DNA of 64,000 nucleotides from an uncultured Dongia sp. (GTDB lineage Bacteria; Pseudomonadota; Alphaproteobacteria; Dongiales; Dongiaceae): assembly GCF_936916975.1 (NCBI RefSeq), contig NZ_CAKZGO010000005.1, positions 124,001 to 188,000 of the forward strand. The letters are read 5' to 3'. Each line of letters opens with the position of its first letter. Position 1 is the stretch's first letter. The notes under the pieces are model-generated. The model was not told the DNA's origin. It was given only the letters and a program-made list of their open reading frames with translations, and did no database searches. Positions 17,319 to 28,443 of this stretch are shown here, piece by piece. Position numbers and translations under genes: made by a program.

Positions 17319-17352
17319 TCGTGGATGCCCGGGCCAAGCCCGGGCATGACGG
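17319..17352 (+). repeat. 34-bp palindromic repeat, left copy
   Basis: Begins TCGTGGATGCCCGGGCCAAG and ends GCCCGGGCATGACGG. The inner part GCCCGGG-CCAAG-CCCGGGC forms a hairpin. It is identical, in reverse orientation, to the copy at 17671-17704 on the other side of the GIY-YIG gene. Confidence 0.9.
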
Positions 17353-17363
17353 CGGAGAGGTAG

Positions 17364-17654
17364 CTAGAGCGAGTCGTAGAGATCGCTCCAATCCGGATTT
17401 GTAGCTACGACAAGCCGCACCTTCCATGCGCGAGACCAATGCTTGATCGTCTTTTCGCGCTGAATGGCAAAACGGATATCTTCGTGCCGCTCCGCGAATA
17501 CGAGCTGCTTCAGTCCATAGCGTTTGGAAAAGCCGTCGATTGCGCCTGATCGATGTTCCCAGGCGCGGCGGGCGATATCGCTGGTAACGCCGACGTAAAG
17601 AATACCATTCGGCTTGTTTGTCACCATGTAGACCCAGCCGCCTTGGCTCGTCAT
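17364..17654 (-). CDS. GIY-YIG nuclease superfamily protein
   Basis: A 96-residue single-domain protein of the UPF0213/YhbQ group. The GIY-YIG signature appears as WVYMVTNKPNGILYVGVTSD, where YMV and YVG hold the two motif halves, followed by the catalytic arginine segment ARRAWEHRSGAIDGFSKRYG and a conserved E in FAERHEDIRFAIQREKTIKH. Members are probable DNA endonucleases of unclear role. The gene is enclosed by two identical 34-bp palindromes in inverted orientation, an arrangement that recalls a small mobile unit. The ATG at 17654 lies 16 bases inside the right-hand repeat. Confidence 0.9.
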   Translation of the reverse strand: MTSQGGWVYMVTNKPNGILYVGVTSDIARRAWEHRSGAIDGFSKRYGLKQLVFAERHEDIRFAIQREKTIKHWSRAWKVRLVVATNPDWSDLYDSL

Positions 17655-17670
17655 ATCATTTTAAACTCAG

Positions 17671-17704
17671 CCGTCATGCCCGGGCTTGGCCCGGGCATCC
17701 ACGA
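17671..17704 (-). repeat. 34-bp palindromic repeat, right inverted copy
   Basis: Exact reverse complement of 17319-17352 over all 34 bases. It lies just upstream of the GIY-YIG start codon and so could also contain part of its promoter or leader. Confidence 0.9.
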
Positions 17705-17727
17705 CTTTTCTTGTGACGGGTTCAAAC

Positions 17728-17761
17728 TCGTGGATGCCCGCACCAAGTGCGGGCATGACGG
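17728..17761 (+). repeat. 34-bp palindromic repeat, third copy with compensatory changes
   Basis: Same outer sequence as 17319-17352 (TCGTGGATGCCCG... ...CGGGCATGACGG), but the inner stem is GCCCGCA-CCAAG-TGCGGGC instead of GCCCGGG-CCAAG-CCCGGGC. Both arms changed together, so the hairpin is kept. Direct orientation relative to the left copy. Confidence 0.88.
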
Positions 17762-17798
17762 CGGAATTATGGGTGTTATCGAGCAACGTCAAAACAAC

Positions 17799-18994
17799 TT
17801 ACCAAGCCTTATCCGCAGCATCTGCCGCCAACCGCGCGGCGATCTCGGGCATCGCTTTCGCATCGACATTCGCAAACGCCACGCGCAGGAAGTCTTCCTG
17901 GCCGGGGCCGAACATGGAGCCGGGCAGAGCGAGCAGGTTCTGCTTGTCGGCGAGGCGCTTTGCCACATTGGTCGCCGGTTGGCCGCGATGCGGGTGTTTG
18001 AGGTAGGCGAAATAGGCACCCGCACTCACCACTTCGTAGCCGAGGTCGTTGCGGGCGAAGGCCGCTGTCAATGCGGTCAGGCGGTCGCGCATCAGGCCGG
18101 TATTGCCGTGGCGCCAATCACTCAGTGCTACCAGACCGTGCTTCGCGGCGATCTGGCCGATGCGCGGGGCGCAGATGGCGATGCAATCCATTGCCTTGCC
18201 GATCTGATCGAGCAGTTTCGGATCACCGACGAGGGCGCCAACGCGGTGACCGGTCAGGCAGAACACCTTCGAGAAACTGTAGAGGTGGATGAGGTTCGAT
18301 TCCCAGCAATGCGTGCGGAAGAGCCTGTGCGGTGCCTCGTCATGCGGCATGAAATCCCGGTACGTCTCATCGAGGATGAGCGCGATGCCGGCTTCTTTGC
18401 AGAGCTGCAACGCCGCCTGCAGGAATTCCGCCGGATAGACCGAGCCAGTCGGATTGTTGGGCGAGATGAGCACCAGCGCGCGGGTCTTCGCGTTGATCAC
18501 GTCGCGGATTTCCATGAGATCCGGCAAGCCACCGGCTTCCGGGCGGAAGCGAACGTGCTTCGCCGTGATGCCGATCATGTCGAGCCACATCTGGTAGTTA
18601 AAGTAATAGGGCAGCGGCAGGATGATCTCGTCGCCGGCCTTGGCGAGACCCGCGGTCGCCAGGCAATAGGCCTGGTTGCAGCCGGCGGTGATCATGACAT
18701 TGTCGGCCGTCACCACGGCGCGGTCGGCGGGGCCGTAGACGCGGTTGATGTCGGCGGCCAACGCCGCGCGCAGATCTTCGAGACCGTTGATATCGGTATA
18801 GCGGTGGGTCGAGGGCGATTTCAGTGCCTCGGCCATATGCGCGATCAAAGCATCCGGCGGCGCGTAACCAGGTACCGCCTGGCAGACGTCGATGAGCGGC
18901 TTCTCGGCTGGAAACTGGCGGCCCTCGATCCAGCCTTGCGCTTCGGCAATGGGGGGTATGGCAACCGCGGCCAGCCAGGGATTGGCAACAAGAC

Positions 18995-18998
<4 letters not shown>
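17799..18998 (-). CDS. PLP-dependent class I/II aminotransferase
   Basis: A 399-residue fold-type I aminotransferase. The cofactor lysine is in [29 protein letters not shown] and [12 protein letters not shown] (Asp and Tyr of the PLP site) are classic class I/II motifs, and the C-terminal arginine lies in [10 protein letters not shown]. The substrate cannot be read from the sequence. The start at 18998 overlaps the stop of acetoacetyl-CoA ligase (ATGA), so the two proteins are made together, which suggests a joint route handling a keto acid or amino acid that feeds acetoacetate. Confidence 0.88.
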
Positions 18999-20956
<1,958 letters not shown>

Positions 20957-21167
20957 CCTCAATTCCTCTCCCAAGCACACTCGGCGCAGCAGGCCCCAAG
21001 TCAGATCGTGGCCGCAGTGCAGCATGGCTAACCTGACCCGACCTGCGGAAATTGCAAGGCTTGGCCGCGAAGTCGAGCCTTTTTATTGCGCGACGCGGCC
21101 CTTACTGTGCAAACAGCGCATCTTCTGGGGGCGCGCCCTTCCTGGCAAGACGATTCCCGACATACAC

Positions 21168-22109
21168 ATGACAAGTTCCGACCACAAGAAGAGCGGCCTG
21201 CCGGAGCCCATGCTGGTAGCCCTTCTGGCGCTTGCCGCCTGCGTGCTGTTCGCCTGTCTGAGTGCCACCGTGAAGCACCTGTCCACGGAAATGCACGGTT
21301 TCGTCATCGTCTTCTGGCGCAATTTCTTCGGCTTCGTGTTCATGGTCCCCTGGCTGTGGCGGCATGGATTCGGCCGCCTGCGAACGGATCGCCTCGGCGC
21401 CTATGTGTTCCGTTCCAGCATCAGCGTCATCTCGATGATGTGCGGCTTCACGGCGCTGGCCTATCTGCCGATCGCGAGCGCCACCTCGCTCAGCTTCACA
21501 GCGCCGCTGTTTGCCACGATACTTGCCGTGCTGATCCTGAAGGAGAAGGTGCGGCTGCGCCGCTGGTCGGCGACCTTGCTGGGTTTTGCCGGCGTCATGA
21601 TCGTGCTGCAGCCGGGGGCGACCGGCGGCATCGGCCTGGGCGAGACCCTGGCCGTCATCGGCGCTGCTTTGACGGCGACCGGCACGGTCATCGTCAAGAC
21701 CTTGTCGCGTAGCGAGAGTTCGCAGGCGATCGTCACCTACATGGTGCTGCTGTCGACGCCTTTGGCCTTGGTGCCGGCCCTGTTCTACTGGTCGTGGCCG
21801 GCCCTGGACGCCTGGCCCTATGTCGTGGCGCTGGGCTTCTTCGGCACGATGGGGCATCTCTGTTGGACGCGGGCCTTTGCCATCGCCGACGCCTCGGCCG
21901 TGGTGCCCTATGATTACTCGCGGCTGATCTTTACGACCGGCATCGGCATGGCGTGGTTCGGGGAACAGCCCGATCATTGGTTCTGGGTGGGCTCCGCGGT
22001 GATCATCGCGGCCGGCCTCTATATCGCGCAGCGCGAAGCCTTCCTGCGCCGCTCCAAGACGACCGAGGCCGTGGCGACGCAGGCCGCAAAATCCAAGGAC
22101 GAACTATGA
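21168..22109 (+). CDS. DMT-family (EamA) transporter, first of a tandem pair
   Basis: A 313-residue, ten-segment membrane protein with two EamA halves. Family-typical pieces: CVLFACLSATVKHLSTEMHG, FTALAYLPIASATSLSFTAP and FGTMGHLCWTRAFAIADASA. The ATG at 21168 sits right before the first hydrophobic stretch; earlier frame extension is a shadow of the divergent ligase leader. Relatives include RarD/RhtB-like and S-adenosylmethionine carriers, but the substrate here is unknown. The stop overlaps the start of the next EamA gene (ATGA). Confidence 0.88.
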   Translation: MTSSDHKKSGLPEPMLVALLALAACVLFACLSATVKHLSTEMHGFVIVFWRNFFGFVFMVPWLWRHGFGRLRTDRLGAYVFRSSISVISMMCGFTALAYLPIASATSLSFTAPLFATILAVLILKEKVRLRRWSATLLGFAGVMIVLQPGATGGIGLGETLAVIGAALTATGTVIVKTLSRSESSQAIVTYMVLLSTPLALVPALFYWSWPALDAWPYVVALGFFGTMGHLCWTRAFAIADASAVVPYDYSRLIFTTGIGMAWFGEQPDHWFWVGSAVIIAAGLYIAQREAFLRRSKTTEAVATQAAKSKDEL

Positions 22110-23008
22110 GAGCCGGATTCCTCAACCTCTCCGGCAATGCTCGTGGCTGCATCTGGATGGCGCTGTGCGGCCTCGGCTTCTCGATCATGGCGGCTTTCGT
22201 CAAGCTGGCCGGCCAGTCGCAACTCAACATCTTCGAGATCACCTTCTTCCGCGTTCTCATCGGTTTTCTGATGCTGGCCCCGTTTGTCGCCAAGGCGGGC
22301 CTGAGCTCGCTGCACACGCAGTACATTCGCGCGCATACCTTGCGCGCTGTGCTCGGCTTCATCGCCATGATCTGCGCCTATATCGGCATCGCCAAGCTGG
22401 AGCTTGCGACCTACACGGCGCTGAGCTTCACCAAGCCGCTCTTTGCCGTCATTCTCGCCGTGATCATCCTCAAGGAGGACGTTCGTTGGCGACGCTGGGC
22501 GGCGACCATCGTCGGCTTCATCGGCGTGCTGGTGATGATGCAGCCGGGTAGCAGCAGCTTCAATGTCTGGGCGCTGCTGGCACTTGGCGATGCCTTATCG
22601 ATCGCCTTGCTGATCACCATTTTGAAACGCCTGCCGGCCAGCGAGACGCCGCTGGTGATGCTGTTCTATTACGGCCTGATCGGCACGGTGATGATCGCGC
22701 CCTTCGCGATCTACAATTGGCAATGGCCGACGGGGCAGCAATGGCTCTATCTCCTCGCCATTGGGTCCACGGGTGCGCTGTCACAGTATTGGTGGATCCT
22801 GGCCTTCAAGGCGGGGGAGGCGTCGGTCGTGGCGCCGTTCGACTATCTGCGGCTGCTGTTCGCGGGTGCTGTCGGCTATATGATCTTTGCCGAGCTGCCG
22901 GACCATTGGACGCTGATCGGTTCGGGCCTCATCATCGGCAGCACGGTCTATATCGCGCAACGTGAAGCGCGGCTGGGCCGGGCGCCGGCAAAGACGCCCG
23001 GCGCGTAA
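22106..23008 (+). CDS. DMT-family (EamA) transporter, second of a tandem pair
   Basis: A 300-residue paralogue of the preceding protein with the same ten-segment layout: GCIWMALCGLGFSIMAAFVK, YIGIAKLELATYTALSFTKP and STGALSQYWWILAFKAGEAS. Shared endings (VYIAQREA and LYIAQREA) show the pair arose by tandem duplication. The ATGA overlap at 22106-22109 couples the two, which may mean they work as a hetero-pair, although most EamA proteins of this size act alone or as homodimers. Confidence 0.88.
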   Translation: MRAGFLNLSGNARGCIWMALCGLGFSIMAAFVKLAGQSQLNIFEITFFRVLIGFLMLAPFVAKAGLSSLHTQYIRAHTLRAVLGFIAMICAYIGIAKLELATYTALSFTKPLFAVILAVIILKEDVRWRRWAATIVGFIGVLVMMQPGSSSFNVWALLALGDALSIALLITILKRLPASETPLVMLFYYGLIGTVMIAPFAIYNWQWPTGQQWLYLLAIGSTGALSQYWWILAFKAGEASVVAPFDYLRLLFAGAVGYMIFAELPDHWTLIGSGLIIGSTVYIAQREARLGRAPAKTPGA

Positions 23009-23014
23009 GGCGCC

Positions 23015-23386
23015 TCAGGAATCCAGCTTGGCGATGGTCGCCACGGCCTTGGCGCGGTGTTCCGGGGTGATGTGCTTGGCCACGATCTTGACCGCGCCAT
23101 AGAGCACCGCGGCGTCGTCAGCGAAGCCGAAAAAGGCGAGGAAGTCCGGCACCGCGTCGAGCGGCAGGACGAAATAGGCCAGCGCCCCCATGAGCACGGC
23201 CTTCACCTTCAACGGCGAGGCGGGGTCCGACGCGCAGTAATAGGCGGCGAGCAGCTCATCCAGAAAAGGCGTGCGCTTGGCGAGCCGGCGCAATTTTGGC
23301 CAGAAGCCTTGCTCGACCTTCGCCCGATCCCGCTCAAACTTGTCGGAATCGACCTTCTCGAAATCGGATGTCGACGGATCGGCCAC
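23015..23386 (-). CDS. YkvA family protein (DUF1232)
   Basis: A 123-residue protein with the DUF1232 core: ALMGALAYFVLPLDAVPDFL followed by FGFADDAAVLYGAVKIVAKH. The domain is a short helical membrane-associated module of unknown function. A charged N-terminal region (DFEKVDSDKFERDRAKVEQG) precedes it. Monocistronic, convergent with the DMT pair and ending 6 bases from it. Confidence 0.87.
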   Translation of the reverse strand: MADPSTSDFEKVDSDKFERDRAKVEQGFWPKLRRLAKRTPFLDELLAAYYCASDPASPLKVKAVLMGALAYFVLPLDAVPDFLAFFGFADDAAVLYGAVKIVAKHITPEHRAKAVATIAKLDS

Positions 23387-23563
23387 GATACCCTCCCTTG
23401 CAACTCACTTTGGGCCATTGGCTTTGGGAAATGGGGTCCTGGAGCGCGCCACGCAAGGGCGCCAGGCCCTGGATCGAGCCGAATTCAGCACTTATAAACG
23501 GATTGTGAGCCTAACTGGCCCGGGAAATGCTAATCTCAAGCTGCAAAATTGACGTTTCGGTCC

Positions 23564-24277
23564 ATGAAAATCAGATCCATCATCCATTCACTTGTCCTGG
23601 CGACCATCCTTGGCGGCGCCACCGCAACTTTCGCTCTGGCGCAGGAGGCGACACCCTTGCCACCGCCGGGCAGTCCGCCGCCTTCGGCCATCAACGATCC
23701 GACTCTGGCCACGACACCGCCCCCGATACCGGACAATGATCCGCGCGCCTGCAAGAAGGTGGTGATTATCGAGGACATTCCCTACACCTGGGACAAACTC
23801 GAAAAAGGCACCGACACCGCCTGGGTTGCCTATAGCAATGGCGAATTTCCCAAATCGGTCCCCGTCTTTGCAAAACTGGCGGAGTTGGGCCACCCGGTTG
23901 CCCAGCGGTTGATGGGGATCGTCTATTTTTTCGGCCAGGGTGTGCCGCTCGACTACCGGACGTCGCTCTCCTGGTTTGAGAAGGCGGCCAATCAGGGCTG
24001 CTTCGAAGCCTATGCGCCGACGGCGCAGATGTATGAACGGGGTGACGGCACCATCGCCGATCCTGGCAAAGCTTATATGTGGTACAACATCGCCGTGGCG
24101 CAGCTGCCGCAGGGCAAGGAACGCCGCGAAATGGTCGAGCGTCGCGACGCGGTCGGGGCTTTGCTCACGCCAGCGCAGCAGGAAGCTGCGCAGAAGCGGT
24201 CGCTGCAATTCGTGCCCAAATTGACGGTGCCGCCGGATATCTCCGAATTGCCGGACGATTTTTTCAAACAGCCCTGA
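23564..24277 (+). CDS. Exported Sel1-repeat protein
   Basis: A 237-residue protein with a signal peptide (MKIRSIIHSLVLATILGGAT then ATFALAQE, cleavage after about residue 27). A proline-rich linker and two Sel1-type helical repeats (about residues 105-185) follow, with AKLAELGHPVAQRLMGIVYF and YRTSLSWFEKAANQG. Sel1 repeats mediate protein-protein contacts, so a periplasmic scaffold role is likely. The C-terminal helix is rich in Gln and Arg. It ends 3 bases from the convergent histidine kinase gene. The start is the ATG at 23564. Confidence 0.8.
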   Translation: MKIRSIIHSLVLATILGGATATFALAQEATPLPPPGSPPPSAINDPTLATTPPPIPDNDPRACKKVVIIEDIPYTWDKLEKGTDTAWVAYSNGEFPKSVPVFAKLAELGHPVAQRLMGIVYFFGQGVPLDYRTSLSWFEKAANQGCFEAYAPTAQMYERGDGTIADPGKAYMWYNIAVAQLPQGKERREMVERRDAVGALLTPAQQEAAQKRSLQFVPKLTVPPDISELPDDFFKQP

Positions 24278-24280
24278 TCT

Positions 24281-26272
24281 TCAGACAGGTCCGAGTGAGG
24301 TCTCTGCTGCCTTCGGCATGCAGACCTCGACCGTAGTGCCGGCGCCAAGTGTGCTGGTGATCGTCAATCGGCCATGCATCAATTCCACGAGGCGCTTGAC
24401 CAAAGCGAGGCCGATCCCGGATCCGCCCACCTCCGCGCGCATCGGATCGCCCAGCCGCGTGAACGGCTGCGTGGCGCGCTCGATATCATCCGGCGACATC
24501 CCGACACCGTTATCGGTGACAAGAAAGGCGACCATGTCCGCCACGTCACGCGTCGCGATTTCGATGCGGCCACCCTTGCGCGTGTATTTTGTGGCATTGC
24601 TGGCAAGGTTGAGGAGGACTTGCCGCAACAGCCGCCGATCCGCCCAGCACGAACACTGGGCCGCATCGACGATGGTCAGCTGGTGTTGCCGTTCATGGGC
24701 GAGGGCCTCGATGATGGCGCGGCAATCGTTGATGAGATCGGTTGACGCCACGGATTCACGCTTGACCTCGATATGGCCGGATTCGACCGCCGAGAGATCG
24801 ATGATTCCGCCGAGAAGATCCAGCAATTGACGCCCGCTGGCATGGATATCGTTGATGTAGTTCTGATAAATTGGATTGCCGATGCTGCCGAATAGCTCGC
24901 TGCGAATGACGTCGGAGAAGCCGATGATGGCGTTGAGTGGCGTGCGTAATTCATGGCTCATCGTGGCAAGGAACTCGGATTTGGCGCGATTGGCTTCTTC
25001 TGCGGTGCGTAGCGCCCTCACCAAGCGCACTTCCGCTTCCTTGCTGGCGGTGATGTCGAACACATAGCCGCCGATGGCGATGACCTTTTTCTGCGCGTCG
25101 ACAACAGGAAATTTGATTTCGCGCTCCCAGGGATAGGCTTGACGCCCACCGGTGTGTCGCTCGCTGCGCACGACTTCGCCTGCCTTTGCGCGGGCATCGT
25201 CGTCAGCGAGATGGACGGCCATGGCATCGTCGAAAAAGTCCACCATCGTGCGACCAAGATAAGGTCGTTCACCAATGGCAAAGGCACTGCGTGCTTCGGC
25301 GTTGAGATCGATATAGCGGCCCTCCAGATCTTTGACATACATGGCGATCGGTGAGTTCTCCATGAAGGCGCGCAACAGATCGCGGTTGCGGTTGGACTCG
25401 GCCTCAAGCCGGTGGCGCCGGTCGGCATGGATGGCGAGCACAAAGAACACGCTGCCGCCCATCACCGCGAGGAGCAGCGTTGCGATATGCAGCACCGGAT
25501 CGTCCGTAAACGTCGCATCCAGAGGTGGGGGGTGAGCGGCGAGGTGCCAGGCCCCGTCCGGAAAGGGAATCTCGACGATGACGGGATCGTCCTTGAACAC
25601 GGCGGCGTGCCCGAGCAGGAACTCCGGCGCCAAGCTGGCATTGCGATTGCCGCGGACGGCGATGTCGAATTCCTTGGCAGCCGCAGCAATTCCCGCTTGC
25701 TCGAACAGGCCGTCGATCCTCAAAGGCACGCTGAGCGCACCCCAGAACACTGGCGGCCTCTTCCCATCACCCAGGAAGATCGGTACCCGCACGACGATCG
25801 TCCAGCCACCTTGCACGAGGTTGAGCGGGCCGGCGATATCCGCCTGTCCGCTTGCGCGCATGCGCTCGAAAGAGGGCCATTGGTCGGCGCGCTGACGGAG
25901 ATCGACGCCGATGGAGGCGCTGTTCTGAGGCAAGGGGCAATTGTAGGTAATGACCGATCCCACGATGAGGGCGATGTTGCGGATCTTGGGTTCCTGGGCG
26001 AGCAGGCCTTCGCAGCTATCGATGAACTCCTGTTCGGTAATGCCTTTACGTGCGCCGATGACCGCCGCCAGGCCGCGGGTAAGATCGACGCTGGCGTCAA
26101 TCTCCGACGTCAAGCGGCTTGCCAGGATTTCCAGTTTCGTCTGCAGGTCGTTGCGCGCGAGAATTTCCGATCGTTGCCGAATGAGGAACTCAACGATGAA
26201 AAGCACGGCCGCTGCGATCGCCAGAGCGGTAACGCCGATCAGTACCTGCTTGAGCTGGCGCGACACAGTCAC
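24281..26272 (-). CDS. Hybrid-less sensor histidine kinase with CHASE and PAS domains (copy 1)
   Basis: A 663-residue inner-membrane sensor. A membrane segment near residues 12-30 is followed by a periplasmic CHASE-like domain (about 45-255), a second membrane segment (about 263-285), a PAS domain (about 295-415), HisKA with the phospho-acceptor at about H440 in ATMSHELRTPLNAIIGFSDV, and a HATPase domain with DNGVGMSPDDIERA and GSGIGLALVKRLVELM. No receiver domain or adjacent regulator is present, so its partner is encoded elsewhere. It is a close tandem paralogue of the next kinase, 109 bases upstream. Confidence 0.92.
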   Translation of the reverse strand: MTVSRQLKQVLIGVTALAIAAAVLFIVEFLIRQRSEILARNDLQTKLEILASRLTSEIDASVDLTRGLAAVIGARKGITEQEFIDSCEGLLAQEPKIRNIALIVGSVITYNCPLPQNSASIGVDLRQRADQWPSFERMRASGQADIAGPLNLVQGGWTIVVRVPIFLGDGKRPPVFWGALSVPLRIDGLFEQAGIAAAAKEFDIAVRGNRNASLAPEFLLGHAAVFKDDPVIVEIPFPDGAWHLAAHPPPLDATFTDDPVLHIATLLLAVMGGSVFFVLAIHADRRHRLEAESNRNRDLLRAFMENSPIAMYVKDLEGRYIDLNAEARSAFAIGERPYLGRTMVDFFDDAMAVHLADDDARAKAGEVVRSERHTGGRQAYPWEREIKFPVVDAQKKVIAIGGYVFDITASKEAEVRLVRALRTAEEANRAKSEFLATMSHELRTPLNAIIGFSDVIRSELFGSIGNPIYQNYINDIHASGRQLLDLLGGIIDLSAVESGHIEVKRESVASTDLINDCRAIIEALAHERQHQLTIVDAAQCSCWADRRLLRQVLLNLASNATKYTRKGGRIEIATRDVADMVAFLVTDNGVGMSPDDIERATQPFTRLGDPMRAEVGGSGIGLALVKRLVELMHGRLTITSTLGAGTTVEVCMPKAAETSLGPV

Positions 26273-26381
26273 GTGATCGGTCCTGCCTTGGCCGGAGAAG
26301 ACAGTCTATTGGGGCAGGGGTGGGCGGTGCTGTCAACAATGGCGCGGAAACGGCTTTACAGGAGTGGCGCCATCCATGGTG

Positions 26382-28346
26382 TCATTGGGCGCGCGGGATG
26401 CGGACCTCGACCGTCGTGCCAATGCCGGGCGCGCTGGTGATGGTCAAGGTGCCGCTCATGGCTTCGACCAGTCGTTTGACCAGAGCGAGACCGATGCCCG
26501 AGCCGCCGACTTCCGCCCGCATCGGGTCGCCGAGACGGGTGAAGGGCTGCAGGGCCAGTTCGATATCGCCAGGCTCCATGCCGATCCCGTTGTCGCTGAC
26601 GCGGAAGGCGATCTGGTCGTCGATCGGCTCGACGATCACCTCGATATGACCGCCCTTGCGCGTGTATTTGGCGGCGTTGCTGGTCAGGTTGATGATCACC
26701 TGCCGCATCAGGCGCCGGTCACCCCAGCAGGCATTGCCGGGATCGACCCGAATGTCCAGCGTATGGCCGCGCTCGTGGGCCAGCGCGTCGAGAATTGCGC
26801 GGCAGTCTTCGATGACTCGCTCCGGCGTGAGCGCTTCCGACTTGATGTCGAGATGGCCGGCCTCAACCGCGGAAAGATCCATGATGCCGCCGAGCAACTC
26901 ATAGAGCAGCTGACCGCTCTTGTGGATGTCGCCGGAGTAGCTTTTATAGGCCGTGTTGCCGATCGGCCCGAACATCTCGCGCTGCAGGATGTCTGAGAAG
27001 CCGATGATGGCATTGAGCGGCGTGCGCAGTTCATGGCTCATCGTGGCGAGGAATTTGGATTTCTCGCGATTGGCAGCCTCCGCCCGCCGCAAGGCTTCGA
27101 GCATGCGCGCTTCCGCCTGCTTCTGGCTGGAGATGTCGAGCACGTAACCAGCGATGGCGATGACCTTGCCGGCGCCGTCGATCACGGGAAACTTGATCTC
27201 GCGCTCCCAGACATAGGCGCTGGACTCATCCGATCTCCGTTCCGTCCGGACGACTTCCCCTTGCAAGGTGCGAGCATCGTCGCGGGCAAGCTCGATGGCG
27301 AGATCCGGGCGCACAAAATCCTCGGCTGTACGCCCCCGGAACTCCTTGTCGCTGATCTTGTAGGCGCGGAAGGCCTCTTCATTGAGATCAAGATAGCGGC
27401 CTTGCAGGTCCTTGACGTACATGGCAATGGGAGAGTTGCGCATCAACGCGCGCAGCAGATCGCGGTTACGGTTAACCTCAATTTCCAGCCGCCGCCGGCG
27501 CTCGACATAGGGCACGGCTACCAGCACGACGCCGCCACAGAAAATCGCGGCGATAACCATGAACAAGCGCTGCAATGTCTGCTGATGATCAGGTGCGCGG
27601 AGGGCAGCGCGCGCGGCCAGGAACCATTGACCTTCCGGCAGCGGAATGGCGACTTCGACAGGGTCGTTGTCAAAGACCGCGGCATCGCCAAAAATGATGG
27701 CGGGCGCACGCATCGGTTCCCGATTGCCGCGGATGGCAATGTCGAGCCCGAGCTTTGGATCGGAAATGCCTGATTGCTGCAACAGGCCCTCTAATTTTAA
27801 CGGAAGGCTGATGGCGCCCCAATAGGTGAGCAGACCGGTTTCGGCCTTGATACGGATCGGGATGCGAACGACGATGACCCAACTGCCCGATTGCAGACGC
27901 AACGGCCCGGAAACGACTGCATCATCCGATTGCATCAGCTGGTCGAACGAGTCCCAGCCTTCATCGGCGCTTTTGAACGTCCGATCGGCCGGCAGGGGTG
28001 CTGCGCCGAACGGGCAGTTGTATTTGACGGACTGGCCGATCAGAAGGGCGATGTTGCGGACCTTCGGCTGCGCTGCGAGAATGGTTCGGCAGATGGCGGT
28101 GAATTTCCGCTCGCCGATCGTCGGTTCCGCCGCCACCAATGCGGCGAGGCCCAGCCCCAGGTCGGTGCCGGCGGCGATCTCAGTGAGAAAGCGATTGGCC
28201 AGAGCTTCCAGCTGGCTTCGGGTACGCGCTTCTGCCGCCAGGGCGATATCTCGACGATAGGCAAATTCGCCTATGAAGAATACGAGCGCCGCAACAGCAA
28301 TCGCCGCGGCGACAACAGCCAGCGTGTTCCACTTTGGTCGCGCCAC
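26382..28346 (-). CDS. Sensor histidine kinase with CHASE and PAS domains (copy 2)
   Basis: A 654-residue paralogue of the preceding kinase with the same order: N-terminal membrane segment, periplasmic CHASE-like domain, second membrane segment (about 260-280), PAS (RDLLRALMRNSPIAMYVKDL), HisKA with about H438 in ATMSHELRTPLNAIIGFSDI, and HATPase ending GIGLALVKRLVEAMSGTLTI. The two kinases are most alike in the catalytic half and differ in the sensor, as expected after duplication with divergence of the signal. Each is preceded, 36-38 bases before its start, by a similar GC-rich element, so the upstream region was duplicated as well. Confidence 0.92.
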   Translation of the reverse strand: MARPKWNTLAVVAAAIAVAALVFFIGEFAYRRDIALAAEARTRSQLEALANRFLTEIAAGTDLGLGLAALVAAEPTIGERKFTAICRTILAAQPKVRNIALLIGQSVKYNCPFGAAPLPADRTFKSADEGWDSFDQLMQSDDAVVSGPLRLQSGSWVIVVRIPIRIKAETGLLTYWGAISLPLKLEGLLQQSGISDPKLGLDIAIRGNREPMRAPAIIFGDAAVFDNDPVEVAIPLPEGQWFLAARAALRAPDHQQTLQRLFMVIAAIFCGGVVLVAVPYVERRRRLEIEVNRNRDLLRALMRNSPIAMYVKDLQGRYLDLNEEAFRAYKISDKEFRGRTAEDFVRPDLAIELARDDARTLQGEVVRTERRSDESSAYVWEREIKFPVIDGAGKVIAIAGYVLDISSQKQAEARMLEALRRAEAANREKSKFLATMSHELRTPLNAIIGFSDILQREMFGPIGNTAYKSYSGDIHKSGQLLYELLGGIMDLSAVEAGHLDIKSEALTPERVIEDCRAILDALAHERGHTLDIRVDPGNACWGDRRLMRQVIINLTSNAAKYTRKGGHIEVIVEPIDDQIAFRVSDNGIGMEPGDIELALQPFTRLGDPMRAEVGGSGIGLALVKRLVEAMSGTLTITSAPGIGTTVEVRIPRAQ

Positions 28347-28443
28347 CGCCCCATAGACCCCGCGACATTTGACATGACCCCAATTGGCGCAGGGGCAGGG
28401 GCCGCTGTCAACTGTCGCGCGTAGGCGACTGGGGACTTAAACG

